A stretch of DNA of 64,000 nucleotides from G963678255 sp963678255. Its GTDB lineage: Bacteria > Cloacimonadota > Cloacimonadia > Cloacimonadales > WRIO01. Below the pieces are notes generated by a model, which saw nothing but the letters and a program-made list of their open reading frames with translations, had not been told where the DNA came from and made no database searches. Shown piece after piece: positions 26,063-33,943 of this stretch. Numbering within the stretch: the stretch's first letter is position 1; each line of letters begins with the position of its first letter. Where the stretch lies: the NCBI GenBank assembly GCA_963678255.2, contig CAXXTW010000002.1, positions 682,001 through 746,000 of the forward strand, in the 5' to 3' direction. Made by a program: the position numbers and the translations under genes.

Positions 26063-26787
26063 TATTTCTCCTTGTTTTTTTTAAAACCAGTACCTGATCC
26101 AGTTATTAATACATGAATCCGGTTAAATATTTGTTTGACACGAAAAGCCATTGTTTTGTTTAAATTACTTCTATAAAACAGATTTTCCAAAAAATCTTCA
26201 ATTAAATCTTTATTACCGTTTTTAAAAAAGTGAATATTATCTAATACTTTCATGACGAAGTCTTTCGATTCGTCTATAGTAGCTCTGTTTCCACATGAAA
26301 TTTTGGTTTGATTTTTCCATTGAAAAGCGTAAATTTCGTAAAGAATAACAGTAACTGCTTGAGCGAGATTTAAAGAGGGAAAATCTTTATTAGCTGGGAT
26401 ATAACATCTCAAAGGGCATAAATTTGATTCTTCGACAGTCAATCCCCATGTTTCTCTACCGAAAACAAGACCAATTTTCAGGTTATTCATCTGATGTATT
26501 TGTTGAGATAAATGTAATGGATTATAATCCACCTGTCTTTTCTTTTTAATTCTTCTAGAAAGAGCGACAACGCGATCTAGGTCTTTTATAGCAGATAGTA
26601 AATCAGGAAAGATTTCAGCACTTTCCAATATATGTTCAGAATGCACCCCTAAAACATAGTCATCTTTATCAGGGATTTTCCTAATTATTCTTAAATTTGA
26701 ACAGCAAAAATTGTTCATTATACGAGATACAGATCCGACATTACCTCTGTAAACAGGTTCAACTAAAATGATATAAATGTTATTCAT
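26062..26787 (-). CDS. trmJ: TrmJ-like RNA 2'-O-methyltransferase (SPOUT)
   Basis: 241 residues. SPOUT motifs are YIILVEPVYRGNVGSVSRIMNNF at the N-terminus, LVFGRETWGLTVEE in the middle and PSLNLAQAVTVILYE near residue 150, which together form the knotted SAM site. The match is to TrmJ, which methylates position 32 of tRNA. Length and order are normal, with a C-terminal helical extension. It overlaps the Crp/Fnr gene by eight bases, so the two are translated together. Assignment to TrmJ rather than another TrmH relative is probable. Confidence 0.85.
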   Translation of the reverse strand: MNNIYIILVEPVYRGNVGSVSRIMNNFCCSNLRIIRKIPDKDDYVLGVHSEHILESAEIFPDLLSAIKDLDRVVALSRRIKKKRQVDYNPLHLSQQIHQMNNLKIGLVFGRETWGLTVEESNLCPLRCYIPANKDFPSLNLAQAVTVILYEIYAFQWKNQTKISCGNRATIDESKDFVMKVLDNIHFFKNGNKDLIEDFLENLFYRSNLNKTMAFRVKQIFNRIHVLITGSGTGFKKNKEK

Positions 26788-27478
26788 GATCAGGATAACA
26801 TATCATTAATTTCATTAATTTATCAGAATCGACAGAAAATGATATTTGATTATTAGATAAAACTTTAAAGTTATTGATAACAGATAGTTTTTTTAGATAT
26901 TGAAAAGCAGAAAAAGTATGATCATAAGGAATCCCGAGTTCTTTTGAAAAATCAATCATAGAGAGAGTCATCTCATTAGGAATTTTTATATTAGGATTGA
27001 ACTTTTCAATTAAATAGATACCTACAGATTTAATCACTAATAACTCAGAGACATGGTTTAATTTATCATTCATTTTTGTTAAATTCTGAGCAAAAGACCT
27101 GAATAACCGATACATCATATCAGGAATTTCCATTAGAGCTTTTACGAAGTTTGCATTAGAAAATTCAGCTAAAACTACTTCTGACAGAGCTTTGACAGAG
27201 GCTGAGCGCTTGCTATTCAAGAATATTCCCATCTCCCCAAAGATATCACCTTCTTCTAAACGATTAATACTAATCAAATCACCTAACATATCAGTCCTAA
27301 AGACCTCTAAGATGCCTGATAAAACAATAAAAACAGTATTTGAGCTTGCACCTTCATGAACGACAACCTCGTTAATCTTACAGGTTCGTTTACGACTAAA
27401 CCTCATGATAAAGGATAAAGTATCTTCAGACTTATTGTTTGATAATTCACTAATAATTTCAAATATATTAGAAGCCAT
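26780..27478 (-). CDS. Crp/Fnr-type transcriptional regulator
   Basis: 232 residues. Cyclic nucleotide-binding-like domain ~15-125 (VVVHEGASSNTVFIVLSGILEVF, EEGDIFGEMGIFLNSKRSASVKA, which keeps the GE..R.SA phosphate-cassette layout). The long C helix runs ~125-150, and a winged helix follows with FSKELGIPYDHTFSAFQYL as probable recognition region. No Fe-S cysteines, so a Crp-like nucleotide sensor is more likely than Fnr. The ATG at 27478 directly follows the T-run of the ftcD terminator and has no RBS. Possible targets include its own downstream genes; this is inference. Confidence 0.82.
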   Translation of the reverse strand: MASNIFEIISELSNNKSEDTLSFIMRFSRKRTCKINEVVVHEGASSNTVFIVLSGILEVFRTDMLGDLISINRLEEGDIFGEMGIFLNSKRSASVKALSEVVLAEFSNANFVKALMEIPDMMYRLFRSFAQNLTKMNDKLNHVSELLVIKSVGIYLIEKFNPNIKIPNEMTLSMIDFSKELGIPYDHTFSAFQYLKKLSVINNFKVLSNNQISFSVDSDKLMKLMICYPDHE

Positions 27479-27507
27479 AAAAATCCCGTACCCTTTTCAG
27501 GTACGGG
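27479..27507 (-). terminator. Intrinsic terminator of ftcD, abutting the Crp/Fnr start codon
   Basis: CCCGTACC pairs perfectly with GGTACGGG across a seven-base loop. On the minus strand the stem is followed by ATTTTT, and then directly by the ATG of the regulator gene. The palindrome could also serve as a protein-binding site. Confidence 0.8.
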
Positions 27508-27517
27508 CTCCTTTTTA

Positions 27518-29182
27518 TTATAAAGAATTATTTATTTTATTTTCAACATCAACAGCAATTTTATCAATTTTCAATTTCAATTCTTCAGCTTGAGTCATTA
27601 CTTTTGATTTAAAGTTGACATCATCAATAGAACCCATATTGATTTTAATATTTAAGAAGGCAGCTTTAGCTCCAGCATTTGCGGTAATGGCAGCGACACC
27701 GGCATCTGATAAGGCATTTTTATTACCAATTAAGGAAATTTTTTCTGCCAAAACCACGCATTCTTTTGCAATTTCTAGAGTTTGTAATGGAATCATAATA
27801 GCCATTTTAGTCGCATTTTGTATTGCTTGAGCTCTAAAATTCTTTTCAACATCGTTTCCTTTAGGTAAGCGCATGGCATCCATCATAGCATAAAAAGCTT
27901 GAGTATCATCATCAATGGCTTGCAAAGCATTATTTTTAATTTTCTGGGCTTCCTCTGCAATTTCTTTAGCAGAAGACCAACCACTTTCATAGCCTTTTTT
28001 GTTAACAGTAAGATTTGCTACCATCGCAGATAAGCTAGCAGACATTGAAGCACATAAAGCTGCAACACTACCACCACCAGGAGCAGGAGAGTCAGTTGAT
28101 AATTCATCACAAAAACCCTCTAGAGTTAAATCAACCAAACGGTTTTCGGCTTTAATAGCAAATTCAATTACTTTTTTATCAATATTAAAAGGAGATAATT
28201 CAGCTAAGCCCATAGATTGAACAGCAGTTTCAATTAGTTGTTTATCAGGTAATCCAGCAGATTCATTTAATTTACTCATGTAGAACTTTCCAGCACTGAT
28301 TATAGCTTCTTTGGGGATTAAACCAACTAATTCACTTCCAGTAATCACAACCCCTTTTTCAATCGCTAATTCTCTTACTTTTTCAAGAACAACATGAGCA
28401 GGAGTGATTTTATAGTTTGTTAAATTCATACTAATTTGAGCCCGTTTATATTCATCAATGTACCATCCGACAGCTTTGCAGTTTGAGAATAAGCCATCTT
28501 CAAAGACTTTTTCACCATTAGCATCCCGAACAATTGCACCTTTTTCATCTCTCTTAACACGACCTTTTTCTCTGATGATTTCAGCAATATCTTGAGCCTT
28601 TTTTTTATCTCTAGTATTTAAATTTATATTATAAGCAATTAAGAATTCTCTAGCGCCAATAGCAGTCATACCGGATTTTTCGTTAAAAGTGAAAGGTCCA
28701 AAATCAGGTTTCCAATAATTATCTTTAATTTTTTCAGGAATAGCTTCATATTCACCTTTACGAATTTCAGCTAAATTTTGCCATTCAGGTTTTGAGGCAG
28801 AATATTCATATAAATAAACTGGAATACCTAATTCTTCCCCAACACGTTTACCTAGTATTTTGGATAATTCAATGCATTCCTCCATAGTCATTTCAGAAAC
28901 GGGAATAAATGGACAAACATCAGTTGCTCCCATGCGTGGATGAGCGCCATGATGTTTTGACATATCAATTAATTCACCAGCCTTTTTAATAGCTAAAAAA
29001 GCAGCTTCTAACACAGCTTCAGGAATCCCTACCATAGTAAAAACAGTTCTATTAGTATCTGCACCTGGGTCAACATCTAATAACGTGACGTTTTTTACTG
29101 ATTTGATTTCATTGGCAATCAAATTTAAAATGCCTTTATCAACACCTTCACTGAAATTTGGTACACATTCGACCAGTTTCAT
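27518..29182 (-). CDS. ftcD: Bifunctional glutamate formimidoyltransferase / formimidoyltetrahydrofolate cyclodeaminase
   Basis: 554 residues. The formimidoyltransferase part (~1-325) starts MKLVECVPNFSEG and has GAHPRMGATDVCPF and INLNTRDKKKAQDIAE. The cyclodeaminase part (~345-554) has LSTDSPAPGGGSVAALCASM. The enzyme transfers the formimino group from formiminoglutamate to tetrahydrofolate and releases ammonia, giving methenyl-THF in histidine degradation. The fused form is the arrangement known from animals and from some anaerobic bacteria. The ATG at 29182 with GGAGG five bases upstream is chosen over a longer frame. No other histidine genes are adjacent. Confidence 0.95.
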   Translation of the reverse strand: MKLVECVPNFSEGVDKGILNLIANEIKSVKNVTLLDVDPGADTNRTVFTMVGIPEAVLEAAFLAIKKAGELIDMSKHHGAHPRMGATDVCPFIPVSEMTMEECIELSKILGKRVGEELGIPVYLYEYSASKPEWQNLAEIRKGEYEAIPEKIKDNYWKPDFGPFTFNEKSGMTAIGAREFLIAYNINLNTRDKKKAQDIAEIIREKGRVKRDEKGAIVRDANGEKVFEDGLFSNCKAVGWYIDEYKRAQISMNLTNYKITPAHVVLEKVRELAIEKGVVITGSELVGLIPKEAIISAGKFYMSKLNESAGLPDKQLIETAVQSMGLAELSPFNIDKKVIEFAIKAENRLVDLTLEGFCDELSTDSPAPGGGSVAALCASMSASLSAMVANLTVNKKGYESGWSSAKEIAEEAQKIKNNALQAIDDDTQAFYAMMDAMRLPKGNDVEKNFRAQAIQNATKMAIMIPLQTLEIAKECVVLAEKISLIGNKNALSDAGVAAITANAGAKAAFLNIKINMGSIDDVNFKSKVMTQAEELKLKIDKIAVDVENKINNSL

Positions 29183-29270
29183 AAAGCCTCCAAGATTAAT
29201 TTTCTTTATGATACTATTTTCCATTTTTAGTTAATTCTGTCCATAATTTTTTAGTTGTTTCGATTTTTGT

Positions 29271-29276
29271 TTGACA
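29271..29276 (+). promoter_or_regulatory. -35-like TTGACA upstream of the flavin reductase gene
   Basis: TTGACA lies 47 bases before the ATG at 29318. The region 17 bases downstream is AT-rich (AAAATA), without a clear consensus -10. Confidence 0.35.
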
Positions 29277-29317
29277 TTTTTAATATTAGTTACAAAATAT
29301 GTAAAAAAGGGGTAAAT

Positions 29318-29794
29318 ATGGAACTAACAGATTTTCAGACTATAAATAAAAAAACAAAAATACCTTTCAGACCCGTGTTAATTTGTTCAAAAGATGAAGA
29401 AGGAAAATTCAATCTTATTACGGTAGAGTGGTTTATGCGCACTTCTCTATCTCCAGTCATGTATGCAATATCTATAGCACATGAAAGATACACTTATGAA
29501 TGTTTGCAGAAAAACCGTTTATTTAACATAATATTTCCAAATGATAAAATGGGCAAACTTTTACAATATTGTGGAATAAAGTCTGGTCGTAACTGTGATA
29601 AATTTGAAGAGATGGAGGTTCAATACTTTCCAGGAAGAAATCATCTACCGATATTAAAAGAAGCTATTGCGAATATTGAATTAGAAATTACTTCTCAAGT
29701 AAGATCAGGAGATCATACAATTTTTATTGGTGAAGCGAAATATTTTTGGCATGATCCATTAAAGAGTAATATGATTTTATATCCGGAGGTATAA
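29318..29794 (+). CDS. Flavin reductase-like FMN-binding protein
   Basis: 158 residues. The split-barrel pattern has FRPVLICSKDEEGKFNLITVEWFMRTS at the N-terminus and HERYTYECLQKNRLFNIIFP in the centre, as in the flavin_Reduct family. It would reduce flavin with NAD(P)H or bind FMN as a redox protein in the cytoplasm; the partner is not known. The ATG at 29318 has GGGG eight bases upstream; the frame's upstream ATG has none. A GNAT gene starts two bases after its stop. Confidence 0.8.
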   Translation: MELTDFQTINKKTKIPFRPVLICSKDEEGKFNLITVEWFMRTSLSPVMYAISIAHERYTYECLQKNRLFNIIFPNDKMGKLLQYCGIKSGRNCDKFEEMEVQYFPGRNHLPILKEAIANIELEITSQVRSGDHTIFIGEAKYFWHDPLKSNMILYPEV

Positions 29795-29795
29795 G

Positions 29796-30209
29796 ATGAT
29801 TTTTAAAGAAGATTTTAGTCCAGCTATATATACTCAAATCAGTAAAGTTTGGGCAGAAACCAAAGTTGGGAATCCAGCAAGAGGAGACACTTATGAAGTA
29901 GTCCTGAATACATTAAGTCAAAATGGTAAAATCCTGACAGTATGGGAAGATACATTAATTATCGGCACTTGTTGGCTTACTTCTGATAACAGACGCCTAT
30001 ATCTCCATCATATGGCTGTATTACCAACTTATCAAAATCATAAAGTTGGGCAATTATTGATAAAGAGTTCAATAGAATATGCAAAGAAGCTTAAATTACA
30101 GTTAAAATTAGAAGTAAATCTGCAAAATAACCAGGCAATTCATTTGTATAAGAAATTCGGTTTTGAATTTATAGAGAATTATTGTCCAATGATAAAAAGA
30201 GATATTTAG
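29796..30209 (+). CDS. GNAT-family N-acetyltransferase
   Basis: 137 residues. Acetyl-CoA motif A is LHHMAVLPTYQNHKVGQLLIKSS (Q/R-x-x-G/K-V-G pattern), and motif B is NQAIHLYKKFGFEF near the C-terminus. The acceptor is unknown. GGAGG at the end of the flavin reductase gene serves as RBS. It lies in one unit with the flavin reductase and the broken alcohol dehydrogenase. Confidence 0.88.
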   Translation: MIFKEDFSPAIYTQISKVWAETKVGNPARGDTYEVVLNTLSQNGKILTVWEDTLIIGTCWLTSDNRRLYLHHMAVLPTYQNHKVGQLLIKSSIEYAKKLKLQLKLEVNLQNNQAIHLYKKFGFEFIENYCPMIKRDI

Positions 30210-30217
30210 GAGTAATC

Positions 30218-31312
30218 ATGTATCAATTATCAATACCCACGGAAATCATTTTTGGTCACAAATGTGTTTCTGAAAAGGGAAATCTTATTAAAAATTATGG
30301 AACAAAGGCTCTTATAGTAACAGGCAAAAATTCAGCCAGAGTGAGTGGAGCTTTAGAGGATATCTTGGAAGTATTAGAAGCAATACAAATGGAATATGTA
30401 CTTTTTGAAGAAGTGATAGAGAATCCTGAAATTGAAATCATAAATAAAGGAATAACAATTTGCCAAGAATTTCAATGCAATCTTGTAATAGCAATAGGAG
30501 GAGGAAGCCCTATTGATGCAGCAAAAGCAATATCAATTGGTTCTGCTTCAAATATAACCGGAACAGACTTATTTATAGTAACCAATCATATAAAAGCTCA
30601 TCCGATTATTGCAATTCCAACAACATCAGGGACAGGTTCAGAAGTCACGCAATATAGTGTTCTTACAGATGCTCAAAACAAGAAAAAGGCTGGTTTTGGT
30701 TCAAAGCTAATGTTTCCATCCATAGCATTTCTTGACTCTTCATATACGTTATCACTATCAGTAAGAGTAACAAGAGATACAGCAATCGATGCATTAAGCC
30801 ATTTATTAGAAGGATTATATTCCAAATTACGCAATCCTCTATTTTATCCATTGATTTATGAAGGGGTAAAATTAATCTATAAAAATCTTGAACAAACATT
30901 GCATAACCCTAGTGATATACAATTAAGAACAAAACTCATGCAGGCCTCTTTATATGGAGGGATGGTAATTTCGTAAAGTGGTACGACGTTACAACATTCT
31001 ATTGGTTACCCCCTCACTTCAAATTTTGGTATTTCCCATGGTTTGGCAAATGGATTAGTCATGAGATCTATTTTGGAATTGTATTATCCTTCAATAATAA
31101 ATGAGATTGATAGTTTAATGAGTTATTTAAACATCCAATTAAAAGATTTTTATATTTGGTTAGAATCTTTAGAATTGAAGACAACCGTAAAGCTAAATGA
31201 TCAATTTATTGATGAGAAGATAGAGGAAGTAATAAACAGCAGAAATATGGTGAATAATCCAATAGAGGTTAGCACAACACAAATCAGGCAGATATATTAT
31301 CAGTTAAAATAA
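30218..31312 (+). pseudogene. Iron-dependent alcohol dehydrogenase interrupted by one in-frame TAA
   Basis: The full frame would be about 364 residues, normal for the Fe-ADH family, but TAA at 30974-30976 splits it. The first part (30218-30976) has the nucleotide motif IGGGSPIDAAKA, TSGTGSEVT, and the metal-binding DAIDALSHLLEG. After the stop the same frame continues with SGTTLQHSIGYPLT and ISHGLANGL, which carry the remaining histidines. Relatives usually have Q or N at this place (IS-Q-TGTT), so a CAA-to-TAA change is a simple explanation. No frameshift is needed. RBS AGGAG precedes the ATG. The truncated product lacks two metal ligands and should be inactive. Sequencing error or a polymorphic site is possible. 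Confidence 0.85.
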
Positions 31313-31340
31313 AAAAAGCCGGTTTAACCCGGCTTTTTTT
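31311..31340. terminator. Bidirectional terminator between convergent genes
   Basis: A run of A, GCCGG, a short loop, CCGGC and a run of T. The A/T flanks make it work on both strands; it separates the alcohol dehydrogenase remnant from the thioredoxin-like gene. Confidence 0.85.
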
Positions 31341-31346
31341 ATTAAG

Positions 31347-31790
31347 TTACTTTTTTTTTAGAAGATCTTTTAAATGAGTTACGTATTTTGCAGCTCCACC
31401 TTCTTGATATCCAGTTTGAGCGACATTTTCACCTTTACTATTAAGTAAAATAATAGTAGGGAATCCCTGAACTTTGTATTTTTCTGCTAAGGCACGATTT
31501 GTTTTTTTCATCTCATCGGTTTGTTTAATATCTTTAGGGAAATCCAACTTAACGAGGATGAGATTAGTGTCAGCATATTTTTGAAAATCTTTTTTAGAAA
31601 AGACTTCTTTATCTAATTTTATGCACCATCCGCACCAATCAGAACCGGTAAAATCGATTAAAATAGGTTTATTTTGTTTTTTTGCCAAGTCGAGTGCATT
31701 ATCCAGATTATCATGCCATACCGTCTCACCTGCTAGAAGAACAGGTAACAAAACTAACAGAAAAAGTGTGATGACAATGAATTTTTTCAT
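31347..31790 (-). CDS. Exported thioredoxin-like protein
   Basis: 147 residues. Signal peptide ~1-21 (LLPVLLAGE). The thioredoxin fold follows, with the active site DWCGWC (Cys53, Cys56) and the cis-proline in GFPTI. The layout fits the Thioredoxin_7/DUF255-type periplasmic thiol-disulfide proteins. It should reduce or isomerise disulfides outside the cytoplasm. RBS AAGGA; the ATG overlaps the osmC-like stop by four bases. Part of a MarR-OsmC-thioredoxin operon, consistent with thiol or peroxide stress. Confidence 0.9.
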   Translation of the reverse strand: MKKFIVITLFLLVLLPVLLAGETVWHDNLDNALDLAKKQNKPILIDFTGSDWCGWCIKLDKEVFSKKDFQKYADTNLILVKLDFPKDIKQTDEMKKTNRALAEKYKVQGFPTIILLNSKGENVAQTGYQEGGAAKYVTHLKDLLKKK

Positions 31791-32212
31791 GAGACATCCT
31801 TTCCGTTTACAATGATTTCAATATTGATTTCGAAGGAATTTTTAAGCATGGCTGAGACAGCACAATATTTGTCTTCAGATAAGTGAATTGCTTTTTTAAT
31901 ATGCTCAATATTCAGATTATCTCCAACGAAAATATACTGTAAAGTTACATCTTTGTAAACCTTTGGATGTTCATCAACAAGATCAGCTTTAACCTTCATT
32001 TCAAAGGTAAAATCTTTCATTTTCATCTTTTCCAGCATAGAAACCACATCCATACCAGTACATCCGGCTAAACCAACCAATAACAAACCTTTCGGTCTTG
32101 GTCCCTGATCTCTTCCACCAAACTCTGGAGAGGCATCTACTTTAAATTTATGACCATCAAGATCAGCTTCAAAAGTTAAATGATCCAACCACTTTACTGT
32201 CGTTTCTGCCAT
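31787..32212 (-). CDS. OsmC-family protein
   Basis: 141 residues. The two conserved cysteines are Cys51 in LAGCTGMDVVSML and Cys117 in DKYCAVSAML, the peroxidatic/resolving arrangement of OsmC/Ohr proteins; the sequence resembles the YhfA branch. Members reduce organic hydroperoxides or bind sulfur species. GAGG precedes the ATG. It lies between a MarR regulator gene and a thioredoxin-like gene on the same strand, with a ten-base gap and a four-base overlap, so regulation by the MarR protein is likely. Confidence 0.88.
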   Translation of the reverse strand: MAETTVKWLDHLTFEADLDGHKFKVDASPEFGGRDQGPRPKGLLLVGLAGCTGMDVVSMLEKMKMKDFTFEMKVKADLVDEHPKVYKDVTLQYIFVGDNLNIEHIKKAIHLSEDKYCAVSAMLKNSFEINIEIIVNGKDVS

Positions 32213-32222
32213 GTAATCCTCA

Positions 32223-32690
32223 TTAATCTTCGTCGTCTTCTTCTTTAGGTTCTTGTGGAAGTTGATCTAAGAATTCTCTCCACAATTTTAATGCTTCAAA
32301 AATAGAATCAACTTTTTCTTGAGATAATTTTTGTAAAAGTTTACTATAGACTTTTACGCCTTCATTCATGTGTTTGTTAACAATTTCGCTACCTGTGTCA
32401 GTAATATTAGCAAAGAAAACTCTGCGATCTTCTGTGGAAGCAATACGATCGATATAACCTTTTTTAATAAGACTATCCATTAAGTGGGTTACACGACTAT
32501 GAGTAACAGCTAAATAATTAGCTAATTCTTTCATGCTAACAGGTCTGTCTTCAGATAATAAATAATGTAATAAATTACATTCAACTCTACCAAGTTTTGT
32601 GCATCTTTTGTGCATGAATTCAAAGTTAAACATGAGATTTGAAATTTCGTTTGTGAGATTAAAAAAATCTCTTCCTAAGTTCTTCTTCAT
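32223..32690 (-). CDS. MarR-family transcriptional regulator
   Basis: 155 residues. Winged helix ~45-110: RVECNLLHYLLSEDRPVSMKELANYLAVTHSRVTHLMDSLIKKGYIDR, then the wing STEDRRVFFANITDTG, and an acidic C-terminal tail (EPKEEDDED). It probably controls its own operon with the OsmC and thioredoxin-like genes. No cysteine in a position typical of OhrR is evident apart from those near residue 31 and 39 (HKRCTKLGRVEC), which could sense oxidants. GGGG lies eight bases before the ATG. A small palindrome upstream could be its operator. Confidence 0.88.
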   Translation of the reverse strand: MKKNLGRDFFNLTNEISNLMFNFEFMHKRCTKLGRVECNLLHYLLSEDRPVSMKELANYLAVTHSRVTHLMDSLIKKGYIDRIASTEDRRVFFANITDTGSEIVNKHMNEGVKVYSKLLQKLSQEKVDSIFEALKLWREFLDQLPQEPKEEDDED

Positions 32691-32724
32691 TTTACACCCC
32701 TTCAGTTTTTTTTGTTAAACACAA

Positions 32725-32738
32725 GTTAATAAATTAAC
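32725..32738. promoter_or_regulatory. Candidate MarR operator
   Basis: The inverted repeat GTTAAT-AA-ATTAAC lies 35-48 bases upstream of the marR start codon. MarR proteins commonly bind AT-rich palindromes of this size in their own promoters. Confidence 0.35.
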
Positions 32739-33900
32739 GGTGACATTTATCCATACTCCCTTTAATACAGTGAATATGACACTCTATATTTGAGTTTGTG
32801 AGGACATTTTCCTGTTATTTAAGAAAATTTTACCTTTTCTCACAAATCTATTTATACAGTATAAAACAAAAGGCATTAAAAAGCAAGAAAAATTTTACTT
32901 TTTTTCTTTTTTATTTTATTTTTTATTGATTTCTAATCGTTAATATTTTATTTTTAAGCTATTAAGTTTATCCTGTGCTCTAAATATTTTTAGTTTTTAG
33001 TTAATATATCTATATTCTCAAGGTTTTAAATCAACTAAATTTCTTATGTTGATTCACTAAAATTAGTAAAATCCACTAAAAGCTTTACAATTCTTCTTTA
33101 AGAATGTGTTTTTTTCATGGAGAATCTTTTTATCCTGACAGTATTTCTCATCATTAATGTTGATGATCTTTTAATTAAGTTAATAATAATTTTTTACTCG
33201 ATTTAGACAACCAATCCTGATAAAATCAGCTATTGAAAAAGCACCTGTCAACTTAATGTAATCAACAAATGAAAAATTATTGATGGGGAAATATTAAAAC
33301 ATTCCTGAATTTTGTAGATAATTTTCATAAATATTCCATAAAAACTGATGAATTTACTGTGCATAGATTAATATTCTTGGGCATAGAAGCTGGTATAAAT
33401 CTTCAATTTCTTTTTAAATCTATATGGTAAGTATTTCCATATCAGGTTAGCAGTTTTGAAAAAGATGCTAACAGAAATTGTGTTCACGCATGGGGGCATA
33501 AAAATAATTCATTCCATAGCATAACTTTCTGTTAAATTGAAAACAATAGGGAATTCCATCCTTCTCCCTTTTTTGGAAAATTATTGGATTCAGGTTTTAA
33601 AGTATTCAATCATTTAAACTCCTTTTTGTGTTTATAGGTAACATTTTGCAACCCATGATAAAAACACCCCTTTGATATTTCTTTCTGGTCTAACTGAGAT
33701 AGAAGATATCATAAGTATTGAAGATATTTACAAAGAATAGCAGATATAAGGTTAAGGCTTACTTCAAAGGAATGAAACTTACAAAGACAGATGAAATTTG
33801 CTTTATTATTTAAAATTATATAAACAGAATACTTTTAAAAATGGAAAGAGTTTAAAAATCTTCATGAAATCATAGATTAAACAATAAATCTATAAAGTTA
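32739..33900. other. 1.2 kb AT-rich stretch without recognisable genes
   Basis: No open frame with an RBS and protein-like composition was found on either strand, and no tRNA, tmRNA, RNase P or SRP RNA motif. It holds one minus-strand copy of intergenic repeat A at 33667-33684. It may contain decayed sequence or an unrecognised RNA. Confidence 0.6.
33667..33684 (-). repeat. Dispersed intergenic repeat A, copy 3
   Basis: On the minus strand it reads AAAGAAATATCAAAGGGG, matching the core of copy 1 (5456-5473) at 16 of 18 positions. Similarity outside the core is weak. Confidence 0.4.
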
Positions 33901-33906
33901 TTGACA
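33901..33906 (+). promoter_or_regulatory. -35-like TTGACA upstream of the glycosyltransferase operon
   Basis: TTGACA lies 43 bases before the ATG at 33944; ATCATA follows after 17 bases as a possible -10, which would leave a very short leader. Confidence 0.4.
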
Positions 33907-33943
33907 ACCTTTTATTTTTTCTAATCATAGCTTTAGGAGTAAA

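Noticed and set aside
30974..30976. TAA read as a sense codon (altered genetic code)
   Set aside because: Many intact genes in the window end with TAA at the expected family length, so TAA works as stop here.
33109..33206. Short + strand frame (MENLFILTVFL...) in the 32.7-33.9 kb gap
   Set aside because: About 29-32 codons, no RBS, composition explained by AT-rich sequence.
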